From the NCBI GenBank assembly GCA_035471925.1, contig DATIPO010000105.1, positions 4,994 through 68,993 on the forward strand: DNA of 64,000 bases. Reading direction: 5' to 3'. Shown here one piece after another: positions 1-8,134 of the stretch (position 1 is its first letter; the number at the start of each line of letters is the position of its first letter). The DNA comes from JANQFM01 sp035471925. Its GTDB lineage: Bacteria > Acidobacteriota > UBA6911 > RPQK01 > DATIPO01. The position numbers were made by a program, and so were the translations under genes. The notes under the pieces are model-generated. The model worked only from the letters and a program-made list of their open reading frames with translations. It was not told where the DNA came from and made no database searches.

Positions 1-294
1 TTCGATGCCGAATCCGTGCAGAGTCCGGTGACCCAGCGGAAGCATCCCACTGTGGCGGACGGTTCCGCTGAGAGTGACGTCGCTTGCCCCGGCGTTTTGG
101 CCGTCCGGCAGCCCGACCTGCAAGTCAAGATGGGAACCGGGGGGAGGCGAGTCCTGAGATTCCACAAACGCCCCGCCCTTGGACAGGTCGACGATCCGCC
201 CTTGCGACGGACGATCCTTCCACCGGAAGCGGCAACTTAGTTCCACCTTCCAGCGCGGCGCCTCTCGGCGCGGACGCGGCGCATCTTCCCACAT
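1..294 (-). CDS. PilZ domain protein, 3' part cut off by the window edge
   Basis: The reading frame runs leftward from an ATG at 294 and is open to base 1, so only the first 98 residues are present. An arginine-rich N-terminus containing REAPR fits the RxxxR motif of PilZ domains. About 30 residues later DLSKGG fits the D/NxSxxG motif, and a GFGIE-like strand follows. PilZ domains of this type bind cyclic di-GMP and act as effectors of motility, adhesion or secretion. No partner domain is visible in the part that remains. The ribosome binding site is weak. It lies 122 bp downstream of the DUF6632 gene on the same strand. Confidence 0.72.
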   Translation of the reverse strand, partial: MWEDAPRPRREAPRWKVELSCRFRWKDRPSQGRIVDLSKGGAFVESQDSPPPGSHLDLQVGLPDGQNAGASDVTLSGTVRHSGMLPLGHRTLHGFGIE

Positions 295-394
295 GGTTGA
301 AACGATAGCATCGCCGCCTGACCGGGCCAAGCGGCGCGAGCCGAGGTCCTTCAGGGCTGCTCGGTGCTTTGCTCGCCTGAAGACCTCTTCTCAA

Positions 395-408
395 TCCCCG
401 ATAGGGGA
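395..408 (-). terminator. Hairpin just behind the DUF6632 stop
   Basis: TCCCC-GATA-GGGGA forms a five-pair stem with a four-base loop, 8 bases beyond the stop codon of the leftward gene. No T-run follows on the transcribed strand, so it is at best a weak intrinsic terminator or a 3'-end protecting hairpin. Confidence 0.3.
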
Positions 409-416
409 GAGTGTAC

Positions 417-800
417 TTAGGCCTGCTCCCGCTTGGGCATGAGGTACCAGAGGACGATGGCGACCAGGAAGAGGGCGGGGACGTCGCCCAGCAGGTTGGT
501 GCGTTCGGTCTCGTCGACCAGCGCCTGGACCAGCATGATGGCGGCATGAACGAAACTCGACCAAACCGTGAACCAGATCAGGCTGGCATTGGCCATGGGA
601 TCTTTGGCGGCCCGGATGAGAAAGATGCCCAGGACGGCATAGACCCCCATGATCATCTGTTCGTATTCGTGTTGGGGCGGCGTCCAGCCCCAGCCCGCGG
701 GCCAGACCCATCTCATCATGACGTAGATCCCCCCGATGAAGATGACCCCGATGACAACTAAAGCCGCCTTCAAATAACGCAATCTCTGTTCTTCTTGCAT
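417..800 (-). CDS. DUF6632 family four-helix membrane protein
   Basis: The 127-residue product has four hydrophobic segments. It carries the pattern I associate with DUF6632: LRYLKAAL at the start, GWGWTPPQHEYEQMI after the first helix, SLIWFTVWSSFVHA in the third helix, and DVPALFLVAIVLW in the last. The function is unknown; it should sit in the inner membrane. The start at 800 was preferred over a longer reading from 854 because AAGAGGTGG lies five bases upstream. Its neighbours (PilZ, DUF1697) do not suggest a pathway. Confidence 0.8.
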   Translation of the reverse strand: MQEEQRLRYLKAALVVIGVIFIGGIYVMMRWVWPAGWGWTPPQHEYEQMIMGVYAVLGIFLIRAAKDPMANASLIWFTVWSSFVHAAIMLVQALVDETERTNLLGDVPALFLVAIVLWYLMPKREQA

Positions 801-924
801 TGTATCCACCTCTTCGAGCAGTTGATCCTTGATCGTTGTCTTGATGGATACCACTTCGCGGACTGCTTGTCATGTCGGTTTGGTCTCGGCCACGGCAGGA
901 GGCTGAAGCGGACCCCGACGAACA

Positions 925-1461
925 TCACTGGCTGGCCATCGACAGGACCTTGCCAACCGTCCGCCAGTTGCGGGCCGTCACCGCCACGCCGAGGGCCCTT
1001 TCAACTCGGGCCGCCAGCTTCGACCGACCGATGCCCTGGGGGGCGTGAAGGTAGAAGACGGCTTCTTTGAGGACAAATCGTTCGCTGTCCCGCCGGACTT
1101 CTTTGAGGCTTTCCAGGTCAGGACTCTCGGGCGCCGAAGCGAGGAAGAACAGGTGCAGGCTCTTCGGGGACTCCTCAGCTTCAGGAAAGGGATTGCCCGC
1201 AAACGCCGCTTGCAGTTCGTCGCGGCTCAACAAGAGGACCTTCGGAGCGAAGCCGCGGCTTTCCTCGACTGCGGCGCGGATGCTCTCCGACAGTTGGGAA
1301 GCGTCGTCCGTCTCGTGGCGAAAGACGGCATTGCCGCTTTGAATGTAGGTCTTGACGCTCCCAGCACCGAGGTCTTCCAGGACCGCCCGCAGGTCGGCCA
1401 TGGGCAAGGTATTCCTGCCTCCGACGTTGATGCCGCGAAAAAGCGCGATGTAGGTTTTCAT
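925..1461 (-). CDS. DUF1697 family protein
   Basis: The protein has 178 residues, the usual size for DUF1697. It shows the family signature YIALFRGINVGG at the N-terminus, MADLRAVLEDLG, then a YIQSGNAVF strand, and a central FVLKEAVFYLHAPQGIGRSKL segment. The biochemical role of the family is not established. GGAGTAGGG lies upstream of the ATG. The MITE-like element at 1504-1670 occupies most of the space between this start and the kamA stop, so it may carry or disrupt this gene's promoter. Confidence 0.88.
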   Translation of the reverse strand: MKTYIALFRGINVGGRNTLPMADLRAVLEDLGAGSVKTYIQSGNAVFRHETDDASQLSESIRAAVEESRGFAPKVLLLSRDELQAAFAGNPFPEAEESPKSLHLFFLASAPESPDLESLKEVRRDSERFVLKEAVFYLHAPQGIGRSKLAARVERALGVAVTARNWRTVGKVLSMASQ

Positions 1462-1503
1462 GCCGCTACCCTACTCCAGTTGGCGCCAGCTTGTCGGCGC
1501 ACG

Positions 1504-1670
1504 CTAGTGGTTTGTCAGCTTTGAGATTGTGGCTTATGGGCGAGCGATTGGGGTCGAGATCAAGGCTCGCCGACGAAGGCATAGTCGAAGCTAAGTCGAG
1601 AAGGAGCAACGCGGAGATCGGGCGCAAGGGCGCGTACAGAAACAATTTTTCAAGGCTGACAAGCCGCTAG
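1504..1670. mobile_element. MITE-like element with terminal inverted repeats
   Basis: The left end (1504-1530) and the reverse complement of the right end both begin CTAGYGGYTTGTCAGCYTTGA and continue to an ATTGT block. This gives imperfect terminal inverted repeats of about 27 bases around a 110-bp core. No reading frame in the core resembles a transposase, so it would be non-autonomous. The palindromic CTAG at each outer edge could be a target duplication or part of the repeat. The right edge overlaps the kamA stop codon. I recall similar sequences in other bacterial genomes but could not check this. Confidence 0.62.
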
Positions 1671-3013
1671 GCCGGGACGGCGACTTCTTGCAGCTCTTCT
1701 TCGAAGAAAAAGGACTCGCCGAAGGCCGGTTCGAGCTGATCGAACCAACTGGCCCGGGGGTCGAACTCGGCGAAGAAGGGGCGCCGCACCCAGGACGGAT
1801 CGCGTCCCTGCAACAGGTCGAGGACGAAGACCTTGCGCCCCTGGACGCGCTCGATGCCGAGTATCCTCACCTTTCCGGGAAAGGCCGACATGGAGGGTCC
1901 GCGGACGCTGCGGGCCAAGCCCGAAACGCTGGAGTAGGCCTCCTGGAACACCGCAAAGGCCCGTGCCAGCGGCAATTCAAAATAGGCCTTGGCACCCGTG
2001 TCGCGCTCCACGAACATGTAGTAGGGCACCATGCCCAGCCTCACGCCTTCCGTCCACATCTCGGCCCAAGCTTGGGGCCAGTCGTTGACGTGGCGGATGA
2101 TGGGGGCCTGCATGCGGATTTCGGCGCCCGTGGAGCGGATGCGGCGGATGGCCTGGCGGGAAATCGGAGTCGACAACTCCGCCGGGTGGCTGTAATGGCC
2201 CATGACGCTGAGGTGGCGTCCGCTTTCAACGACCTCTTCAAAGAGTCTGAGGAGGTCATCGGCGTCCTTGTCGGTGACGAAACGCTGAGGCCAATAGGCC
2301 GGCGCTTTGGTACCCAGGCGGATGTTGCGCAGACTCTCCAGCCCGGAATCCAGCAACGGCTCCAAATAGCGGCGCAGCAGGCGCGTCTTCATGATCAGCG
2401 GATCGCCACCCGTCACCAACACGTCGCTGACCTCGGGATGAGCGCGCAGATAGCGGACCAAATCGTCCACCTGGCGCGATTCGAACTTGATTTCAGGCAT
2501 GCCTACGAACTGAGCCCAGCGGAAGCAATATGTGCAGTAGGCGTGACAGGTCTGTCCCTGGCCGGGAAAGTAGAGGACGGTCTCGCGGTACTTATGCTGC
2601 AAACCCTCCACCTGCTCGTCCTCCAGGGTAGGGACGTTATGGGTGAGCTGTCCGGCCGGATGAGGATTGAGCTTCCAGCGGATCTCCTCCACAGCCTGGT
2701 CGATTTCAGCCCGGGGCGCCTCACCCCGCAGCAGTCGGCTGACCAGCCGGTAGTCCTCTTCCTCGAGCATGCCGCGCTGGGGAAAGGTGAGCTGATACAT
2801 GGGGTCGCCGGGAATGTTGGACCAGTCGATCAGTTCGTCCACCACATACCGGTTGGTGCGGAAAGGCAAGACCTTGGAGACAACCTCAACCGCCTCACGC
2901 TCCTCCTCCTCCATCAGCTCCCATTGAGGAATCTTGGCGACATTGAATTCGGTCACGGGACGGTAACGGACGGAGGATGCTTTGCCGAGGGCGCTCGAGG
3001 CAGTGGAACTCAT
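1667..3013 (-). CDS. KamA family radical SAM protein (lysine 2,3-aminomutase-like)
   Basis: The 448-residue protein carries CxxxCxxC (Cys156, Cys160, Cys163 in CHAYCTYC), which binds a 4Fe-4S cluster for radical SAM chemistry. A SAM-contacting VTGGDPL strand follows, and FPGK near residue 381 aligns with the PLP-binding lysine region of lysine 2,3-aminomutase. KamA enzymes move an alpha-amino group to the beta position; whether lysine, glutamate or another amino acid is the substrate cannot be read here. The start at 3013 has AAAGGAAGGG seven bases upstream. Its TAG stop is supplied by the CTAG edge of the neighbouring MITE-like element. No paired acetyltransferase (AblB) is adjacent. Confidence 0.86.
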   Translation of the reverse strand: MSSTASSALGKASSVRYRPVTEFNVAKIPQWELMEEEEREAVEVVSKVLPFRTNRYVVDELIDWSNIPGDPMYQLTFPQRGMLEEEDYRLVSRLLRGEAPRAEIDQAVEEIRWKLNPHPAGQLTHNVPTLEDEQVEGLQHKYRETVLYFPGQGQTCHAYCTYCFRWAQFVGMPEIKFESRQVDDLVRYLRAHPEVSDVLVTGGDPLIMKTRLLRRYLEPLLDSGLESLRNIRLGTKAPAYWPQRFVTDKDADDLLRLFEEVVESGRHLSVMGHYSHPAELSTPISRQAIRRIRSTGAEIRMQAPIIRHVNDWPQAWAEMWTEGVRLGMVPYYMFVERDTGAKAYFELPLARAFAVFQEAYSSVSGLARSVRGPSMSAFPGKVRILGIERVQGRKVFVLDLLQGRDPSWVRRPFFAEFDPRASWFDQLEPAFGESFFFEEELQEVAVPA

Positions 3014-3445
3014 GGGACTTCCCTTCCTTTCATGCGTTTCTACACGCGGTCTTAGGCCGACCAAAGCCGCGGAGGCACGCAGCCACGAGGGAGACAACTC
3101 CCCCTATGGCGCCGTCCGTGGGAACCGGCCCGTCCTGTCTTTATTCCGCTCCGAGAGCGGTGTCCATTGGGTCAAAAGATGCGCCATGCTACCCTGTTCG
3201 GCGCATTCCGACGTCCGGCTCAAAGACCGGCTCAATGCAGACCTCCGAGGATGCGAGGCAAGCCACTACCTCCATCCCGGGGTGGATCGAAATGGATCCT
3301 CGATGGAAGCTTCAGATTAGCACGCGAGCGCCAGATATGGCAAATTCACAAGGGGCCGTATGGGTCCCGGAAAACATCCATCCAGGCGTTCTCCAAGCGG
3401 ACTTCGTGACCGCTGGGAACCCGCTGCAACAAAGGACTCCCCGAC
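3014..3445. other. Divergent intergenic region, no gene
   Basis: These 432 bases separate the leftward kamA from the rightward phosphatase gene and must hold both promoters. I see no convincing -10/-35 pair, no RNA gene and no coding frame with family resemblance. Confidence 0.5.
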
Positions 3446-4294
3446 GTGCAATCTGCCGACCTGAAAAGACCTCAGTCCCACCCTAGCCGACTGGTGTGGA
3501 CCTCCCTGCTGTCCCTAAGCCTGCTGGCCACGGGACTGCTTTCCTCGGCTCCTCTTCAGGAGGCGAGCCCCCCCGACAAGCTGATGGCCAACTTGTGGGT
3601 CGAAGTTTCTCCCGAGTACCGGGCCCTCTGCCACCAGGCCTTCAACGCCGCCCGCCATTACGTCCTGGAAGCGGCCTCTCGCTCGCCTCACGTAGACGGT
3701 TGGGCGCGTGGAGCCTCGGGACGTCCGCTGGCGGTGGTGGCCGATTTGGACGAGACCATCCTCGACAACTCCTCCTTCAACAGCGAACTGGCGCTCGACC
3801 CCGATGACAACAGCTTCGATCCCGAACAATGGGATGCCTGGCAGGAACAGGGCGGATCCAACGTGACCCTGGTGCCGGGAGCGGGAGCCTTCATCGAGGA
3901 CGTGAGGAAGGCCGGAGTGCGGGTGGTCTTCCTCTCCAACCGCGACGCCGAATTCCGCGACAGCACGGCGGCCCTGCTGCGCCGCTTGGGCGTAGCCGGC
4001 GACGAAAGCGGACCCTGGCTGCTGCTGAAAGAGGACTCCAGCGATAAAGGTCCACGCCGGCGCCAGGCCATGGAAGCCTACGAGGTCATCGCCTACCTGG
4101 GAGACAACCTGGGCGACTTTCCCCAGGCGGTGTGGAGCGAGGACATCCAAGAGCGCAGCCAGCGCGTTGAGGACTACTCCCAGCTTTGGGGCACGCGCTG
4201 GTTCGTCCTGCCCAATCCCGTGTATGGCAGTTGGACCGACCCTCTGCGCCGGCACAGCGCCCGAGAACTGCTGAGGGAGGCGATGCAAAAGTAG
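3446..4294 (+). CDS. Secreted HAD-family acid phosphatase, lipoprotein e(P4)/class C type
   Basis: The 282-residue product begins with a basic stretch and a hydrophobic segment (about residues 16-35) that looks like a signal peptide without a lipobox cysteine. The class C acid phosphatase motif DLDETILDN gives the nucleophile and acid/base aspartates, and the LGDNLGDF motif near residue 218 supplies the C-terminal aspartates. Such enzymes hydrolyse phosphomonoesters, often 5'-nucleotides, outside the cytoplasm. Translation starts at GTG, with AAAGGA upstream at normal spacing. The gene stands alone, 147 bp ahead of the next gene on the same strand. Confidence 0.85.
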   Translation: MQSADLKRPQSHPSRLVWTSLLSLSLLATGLLSSAPLQEASPPDKLMANLWVEVSPEYRALCHQAFNAARHYVLEAASRSPHVDGWARGASGRPLAVVADLDETILDNSSFNSELALDPDDNSFDPEQWDAWQEQGGSNVTLVPGAGAFIEDVRKAGVRVVFLSNRDAEFRDSTAALLRRLGVAGDESGPWLLLKEDSSDKGPRRRQAMEAYEVIAYLGDNLGDFPQAVWSEDIQERSQRVEDYSQLWGTRWFVLPNPVYGSWTDPLRRHSARELLREAMQK

Positions 4295-4413
4295 GCTTGG
4301 CCAAGCTCCTCCCGCGGACTCTTTGAGCAACTCGATTGAACGATGGCGGCCCCGCTTTCGTCTACAAGGACATCCCCTGTCGTTTAAGTCACGCCGTATT
4401 AGCGGCGCGATCG

Positions 4414-4432
4414 CCCCTCGTCAGGGGAGGAG
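4414..4432 (+). promoter_or_regulatory. Hairpin overlapping the Shine-Dalgarno of the winged-helix/TPR gene
   Basis: CCCCT (4414-4418) can pair with AGGGG (4423-4427) across a four-base loop. The right arm is the first half of the ribosome binding site AGGGGAGGAG, ten bases ahead of the GTG at 4442. The hairpin could lower translation of the regulator; this is inferred from sequence only. Confidence 0.4.
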
Positions 4433-4441
4433 TTTGCTCAG

Positions 4442-6484
4442 GTGACATCGGCAAAAAACTCATCGCAAGTCCTTCAATTCGGCGTCTACGAAATTGACCT
4501 CAAGAGCCGCGAGCTGCGTAAGTCGGGCTTGCGCAAGCGGCTGCAGCCCCAACCCTTCAAGGTACTGGCACTGCTGGCCTCCCGGGCGGGTGAAGTGGTG
4601 ACGCGGGAAGAACTGCAGGAACACGTCTGGGACGACGACACCCACGTCGATTTCGAACACGGCCTCAACTACTGCGTCCGCCAGGTGCGCACGGCTCTGG
4701 GCGACAACGCCGACAGTCCGCGCTTCGTGGAAACCCTGCCGCGCATCGGCTACCGCTTCATCGCCGAAGTCAAGCGCATCGCTCCCCAGGGCGCTCCCGC
4801 CTCGCAAGCGCCAGCCTCGCCGGCGTCCGCTGGGGAAAGCAGTCGGCATGACTGGACTCCCGCCGCCCTGCTGGCCTTGGCCGCCGTACTGCTGGCCGCC
4901 TTCGTCCTGTGGCAGCAAATGGGCCCGCCTGTGGAGTCCTCTTCTCAGCCTATGCGGCTGGCGGTGCTGCCCTTCCAGCCCCGAGGACCCCAAGCCGTGG
5001 AAAGCTACGTCCTGGCCGGATTGACGGAGGACCTCATCCTCAACTTGGCTCAGCAGCAGGGCGATCAATCGCTGGAACTGATCGCCTTTACCAGTTCCTG
5101 GCACTACCGCAATCAGGAAATCGACACCCGTAAAGTGGCTGAAGAGCTCAACGTCGACTACATCCTTTACGGAACGCTGCAACGCAGGAGGCCCTCCGCT
5201 TTGGCTGGGGAAAACGACAATCTGGTGCTGGCGAGAGCGACCGACGCAACCGGCGCCGAAGGGGATTCCGCTTCACAGGCTGCGCCGCCGGACGCCGCAA
5301 CTGGCGAACCGGGCATGGAAATCACGGCCCATCTTGTGGACACGGTGACCCACCGGACGGTCAAGATCAGGGAGGTCCGCCTGCCCTGGAGGCGTCCGCT
5401 GCTGGAGGCCGGTACGGCGGCCCGCGAAATCGCCCAGACCATGTCAGCCGAACTACTGGGTGTGGAGGAGACGCCCGAGCGCCGCTACTCCTGTGAACTG
5501 GCCCCGCCGTCCGACACGCCGCTGGCCGTCCGCGAACTCTGTGCCCAGGGGCGATTCCAGGCCCGCTCAAAGCACTTTGCCGAGAGCATCGAATCCTTGC
5601 GCGAAGCCCTGCGCCAGCGGCCCGATTTCCTGCCGGCCGTGGCCGCCCTGGCCTGGTCATATGCCCAGGCACCTTTCTACGAGAGTGAATACCGCGGCAA
5701 CCAAACCTGGGATCTCGCCGAGTCGGCTGCGCGGCGGGCGCTTCAAGCCCAGCCTGATCTGTGGGAGGCCGAGTTGGCACTGGCCGTCAGCCTCTTTTAT
5801 CGTGACTGGAACTGGGCCGACGCCGAACAGCATTATCGCCGGGCCTTGGCACAGGCTCCTGAGGCCGAGACCGACCCCGCGGTGTGGATGGCGGGCTTTC
5901 TCTCCGCGGCCGGACGACATCAAGAAGCTCTCCAACTGATTGAGCAGGCCAACCGTCACGATCTCATGTCGGCCCTTGTGGGCGGAGATTACGCCTGGCA
6001 TCTCTACCATGCCGGTCAATTCCGACGGGCAGTGCGCCAAGCTCGCCGCGGGATGAACCTCTCCGGATTCTCGGCCTGGTCGCGCCTGTGCCTGCTTTAC
6101 TCCGGACTGGCGTTGGATGACCATGCCCTCACTCTGGAAGCCGTCCGGGGCATACTGAAGGAACGCCTGAACTCCAATGACGAGGGAGTCCGCCGGCGCA
6201 GTCACGCTTTCCTGGAAACGTTGGATGCCCTGCCTCCTGCCCAAGCCGTGGACAAGTATCTAACGGTCGTGGAGGAGCTTGACATCCCTCCCTACCGCAA
6301 GGCGGTGGTGCAAGCCCACTTGGGCAAGCGCGAGGCCATGTACGAGTCATTGCGCAAGGCCCTGCCCCAGAAGGGCTTCGGACCGCTGTTCATGGCTCAC
6401 GAACCCGCCTTCGAACCCTATCGCCAGGAAGCAGCTTTCCAAGAACTGGCACGGCAAGTCTACGACGGCGCCCCCGGCCACTGA
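4442..6484 (+). CDS. Winged-helix membrane regulator with FlgO/TolB-like and TPR regions (CadC-like)
   Basis: The 680-residue protein has an OmpR/PhoB-type winged helix at about residues 10-110 (RELRKSG, VVTREELQEHVW, ETLPRIGYRF). One transmembrane helix follows at about 141-158. A periplasmic region starts with LAVLPFQPRG and GLTEDLILNL, as in FlgO/TolB N-terminal-like domains, and TPR-like helices fill the second half. The layout matches CadC/ToxR-type regulators common in Acidobacteriota, which bind DNA from the membrane without a phosphorelay. The ligand and target genes are unknown. Start is GTG behind GGGGAGGAG, which sits in a small hairpin. No obvious regulated partner is adjacent. 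Confidence 0.83.
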   Translation: MTSAKNSSQVLQFGVYEIDLKSRELRKSGLRKRLQPQPFKVLALLASRAGEVVTREELQEHVWDDDTHVDFEHGLNYCVRQVRTALGDNADSPRFVETLPRIGYRFIAEVKRIAPQGAPASQAPASPASAGESSRHDWTPAALLALAAVLLAAFVLWQQMGPPVESSSQPMRLAVLPFQPRGPQAVESYVLAGLTEDLILNLAQQQGDQSLELIAFTSSWHYRNQEIDTRKVAEELNVDYILYGTLQRRRPSALAGENDNLVLARATDATGAEGDSASQAAPPDAATGEPGMEITAHLVDTVTHRTVKIREVRLPWRRPLLEAGTAAREIAQTMSAELLGVEETPERRYSCELAPPSDTPLAVRELCAQGRFQARSKHFAESIESLREALRQRPDFLPAVAALAWSYAQAPFYESEYRGNQTWDLAESAARRALQAQPDLWEAELALAVSLFYRDWNWADAEQHYRRALAQAPEAETDPAVWMAGFLSAAGRHQEALQLIEQANRHDLMSALVGGDYAWHLYHAGQFRRAVRQARRGMNLSGFSAWSRLCLLYSGLALDDHALTLEAVRGILKERLNSNDEGVRRRSHAFLETLDALPPAQAVDKYLTVVEELDIPPYRKAVVQAHLGKREAMYESLRKALPQKGFGPLFMAHEPAFEPYRQEAAFQELARQVYDGAPGH

Positions 6485-6571
6485 GGGGCACCCCCTCGGC
6501 AGCAATCGCAACACATCCTCCCCGCCACAAGAGATCGCCCGCCGGGCCGTCGAGACCGGCTCAGTCTCGTT

Positions 6572-6670
6572 GAAAAGCGCTTCGACCTCCTCAGGCGTGG
6601 CAGAAGTGGCGATGTCGATGTCGGAGACGGCCCGGCCAAGCAGGCAGTCGCGCACCGCTGTGCCGAAGGA
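6572..6670 (-). pseudogene. Relic of the N-terminus of a CCA-adding enzyme / poly(A) polymerase
   Basis: Read leftward, this stretch encodes FGTAVRDCLLGR, then SDIDIATSATPEEVEALF. That closely matches the class II nucleotidyltransferase head (GGxVRDLLLGRxxxDxDIATSATPEEVxxLF), including the catalytic DxD pair. The G-G before VRD is lost, the following strand (usually a GTVTV-like segment) is not recognisable, and no full-length gene continues on either side. It is a short decayed fragment between the end of the winged-helix gene and a degenerate repeat region. Confidence 0.6.
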
Positions 6671-6940
6671 GTGATCTCCGTGCCGAGCGGAGTCCGAACG
6701 AGTGACCCTGTGATCCCCGTGCCGAACGAGAACTCGCAGCGGAGTATTCTCAGCACCGAACGGCTCTCGCAGCCGAACGAGCGACTTCAGGGCCCGAGCC
6801 GCGATCCGGCCGATCGAGTGATCCCCGTGCCGAACGGCGTTCCCGGAGCCGAGCCGGGCTCCCTGTGCCGAAGCAGTGATCTCGGATGCCGAACGGCTAG
6901 TGACTCTGTACCGAACGGAGCGGCCTGTGTTGAAGCGAAG
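6660..6940. repeat. Degenerate repeat region (units of roughly 20-35 bp ending in GTGCCGAACG)
   Basis: The motif GTGCCGAACGG, often followed by AGTGATCTC or AGTGATCCC, recurs about ten times with variable spacing and many substitutions. Clear examples lie near 6679, 6719, 6827 and 6889. No coding frame here looks real. The region abuts the composite three-hairpin element at 6944 on that element's far side from the PAP2 gene. Confidence 0.6.
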
Positions 6941-6943
6941 TAT

Positions 6944-7063
6944 GGGCTCGCTGTAGGCGAGCCATAGGCCAGCCCAGGGTCAGCTCGCTACGAGCGGAGC
7001 GAGGTGCGAGCGCCACCCTGGGTACCGAATCCATTGATAAACAAACCCTGAAAGGGTGCAATA
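6944..7063 (-). repeat. Composite three-hairpin element, copy A (behind PAP2)
   Basis: Given in the direction of PAP2 transcription, the element has three parts. First comes ACCCTTTCAGGGT followed by a T-rich run. Next is a CCCAGGGT/ACCCTGGG inverted repeat (7015-7022 with 6973-6980) enclosing a GCTCG/CGAGC-rich loop. Last is the hairpin GGCTCGC-loop-GCGAGCC (6945-6963). Copies B (12487-12600) and C (14810-14926) have the same order and nearly the same flanking bases. The first hairpin starts about 22 bases behind the PAP2 stop. Confidence 0.8.
7045..7057 (-). terminator. Terminator-like hairpin of element copy A
   Basis: ACCCT-TTC-AGGGT followed on the minus strand by TTGTTTATC resembles a short intrinsic terminator for the PAP2 gene. 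The stem is only five pairs. Confidence 0.5.
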
Positions 7064-7079
7064 AGAAGAGGCCTGCAGA

Positions 7080-7952
7080 CTAGCCGAGAAAGAGAGCGTC
7101 GGAGAGGAGCAGAGCGAGCCATCCCAGCAGGGCCCCGGCGGCCACGTCGGCTACGTAGTGATAGCGTCCGTAGACGGACGACACCATCATTCCGACTGCG
7201 ATGAGCCAGCCGGCCGCGAGGCCCTCCCATCCCCACAGGCGTCCGCACCAAACTGCGAAGATGACGGCGGTGGAGGCGTGACCGCTGGGCATTGCGCCTC
7301 CTTTGTGAGCCGGTCCCTGGTACATGAGCCGGTTCATGAAAGCGGTGACCGCATATCCCTTGAGCGCCGGACGTCCGCCCTCGATGAGCCCCTCCTCGAG
7401 AAGTCCCCAGCGCGGTCCCCAAACCGGGATGAGCGTGTAGCAGGAATAGGACACGAGATAGCCCAAGAGCACTGCGAAGCTCATCGACTCGAAGTCGTTG
7501 AGGCGTCCCCGCAGGTGCAGAGCGGTGCCGACCACGGGCGTGTAGAGGTAATAGGAGGCGTAGAAGAGGTGCATGGCCTCGGCGGTGAGGCGTCCCCCGT
7601 ATCGGGCCATCCATCGGCTGGGCTGGCCCAGCAGACGTCCCTCCCAACGGATCAGCGGCCCGTCCCAGCAGCGGCCGGGCGCGTGATAGACGTGAAGGAC
7701 GCGTCCCGCCCATAGGTAAGCCCACCAGAAGAAGACCACAGGTCCCCACAGCCGCAGAAATTCCGGTACGAAACCGCTCCCGGCTGACGCCACAAGGAGC
7801 GCGGCCAAAGCCGCGGCCAGCAGCGCGTCCCAGGCCAACAGGCGGAGCCTCTGACGAGGCGGGTGGCGGGCGGTCAAGAGAAAAATCATATGGACCGCAA
7901 GGTAAGCCAAGGCCAACACAATCGGCAGCGACCATTCGTACTTGAAATCCAT
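7080..7952 (-). CDS. PAP2 superfamily membrane phosphatase / inositolphosphotransferase-like
   Basis: The product (290 residues from the ATG at 7952) has several hydrophobic helices and the PAP2 signature. PSGHAS lies near residue 225, and SSVYGRYHYVAD about 40 residues later supplies the arginine, histidine and aspartate of the third motif. Such proteins cleave or transfer phosphate groups of lipids or lipid-linked carriers at the membrane. Because the motif is embedded in a helix-rich protein with a long N-terminal half, it may belong to the inositol phosphorylceramide synthase-like branch; that is inference. A sigma-70-like promoter with a perfect TATAAT lies upstream, and the gene ends just before composite element copy A. 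Confidence 0.82.
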   Translation of the reverse strand: MDFKYEWSLPIVLALAYLAVHMIFLLTARHPPRQRLRLLAWDALLAAALAALLVASAGSGFVPEFLRLWGPVVFFWWAYLWAGRVLHVYHAPGRCWDGPLIRWEGRLLGQPSRWMARYGGRLTAEAMHLFYASYYLYTPVVGTALHLRGRLNDFESMSFAVLLGYLVSYSCYTLIPVWGPRWGLLEEGLIEGGRPALKGYAVTAFMNRLMYQGPAHKGGAMPSGHASTAVIFAVWCGRLWGWEGLAAGWLIAVGMMVSSVYGRYHYVADVAAGALLGWLALLLSDALFLG

Positions 7953-7990
7953 AAGAGCCCGGAGCAAGGACAGATCCGTTGCGTCAGGGC

Positions 7991-8021
7991 ATTATAACCC
8001 TCCCCCGAGCACACTTATCAA
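7991..8021 (-). promoter_or_regulatory. Candidate sigma-70 promoter for the PAP2 gene
   Basis: On the minus strand TTGATA (8021-8016) and TATAAT (7996-7991) are separated by 19 bases. The -10 is a perfect match; the spacing is slightly long. Predicted initiation is about 33 bases ahead of the ATG at 7952. Confidence 0.5.
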
Positions 8022-8057
8022 AAGTCACCGCCTCCCTTCCTGCGCATGACCCCTCCG

Positions 8058-8088
8058 AACGGCGGGACCTCTCACGGCATCCGCCGTT
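8058..8088. promoter_or_regulatory. Inverted repeat upstream of the fadB sigma-54 site
   Basis: AACGGCGG (8058-8065) and CCGCCGTT (8081-8088) are perfect inverted repeats 15 bases apart. They lie about 50-75 bp upstream of a -24/-12-like element. The position suits an enhancer-binding activator site, but a hairpin is also possible. Confidence 0.42.
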
Positions 8089-8134
8089 TGTCAGCAGATC
8101 GGCGGCTGTTGGCACTCTCGGCTGAACTGCCATT

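Noticed and set aside
8108..8123. First TTGGCACTC upstream of fadB as a second sigma-54 promoter
   Set aside because: The GC of the -12 element is two bases too close to the GG, so spacing is wrong.
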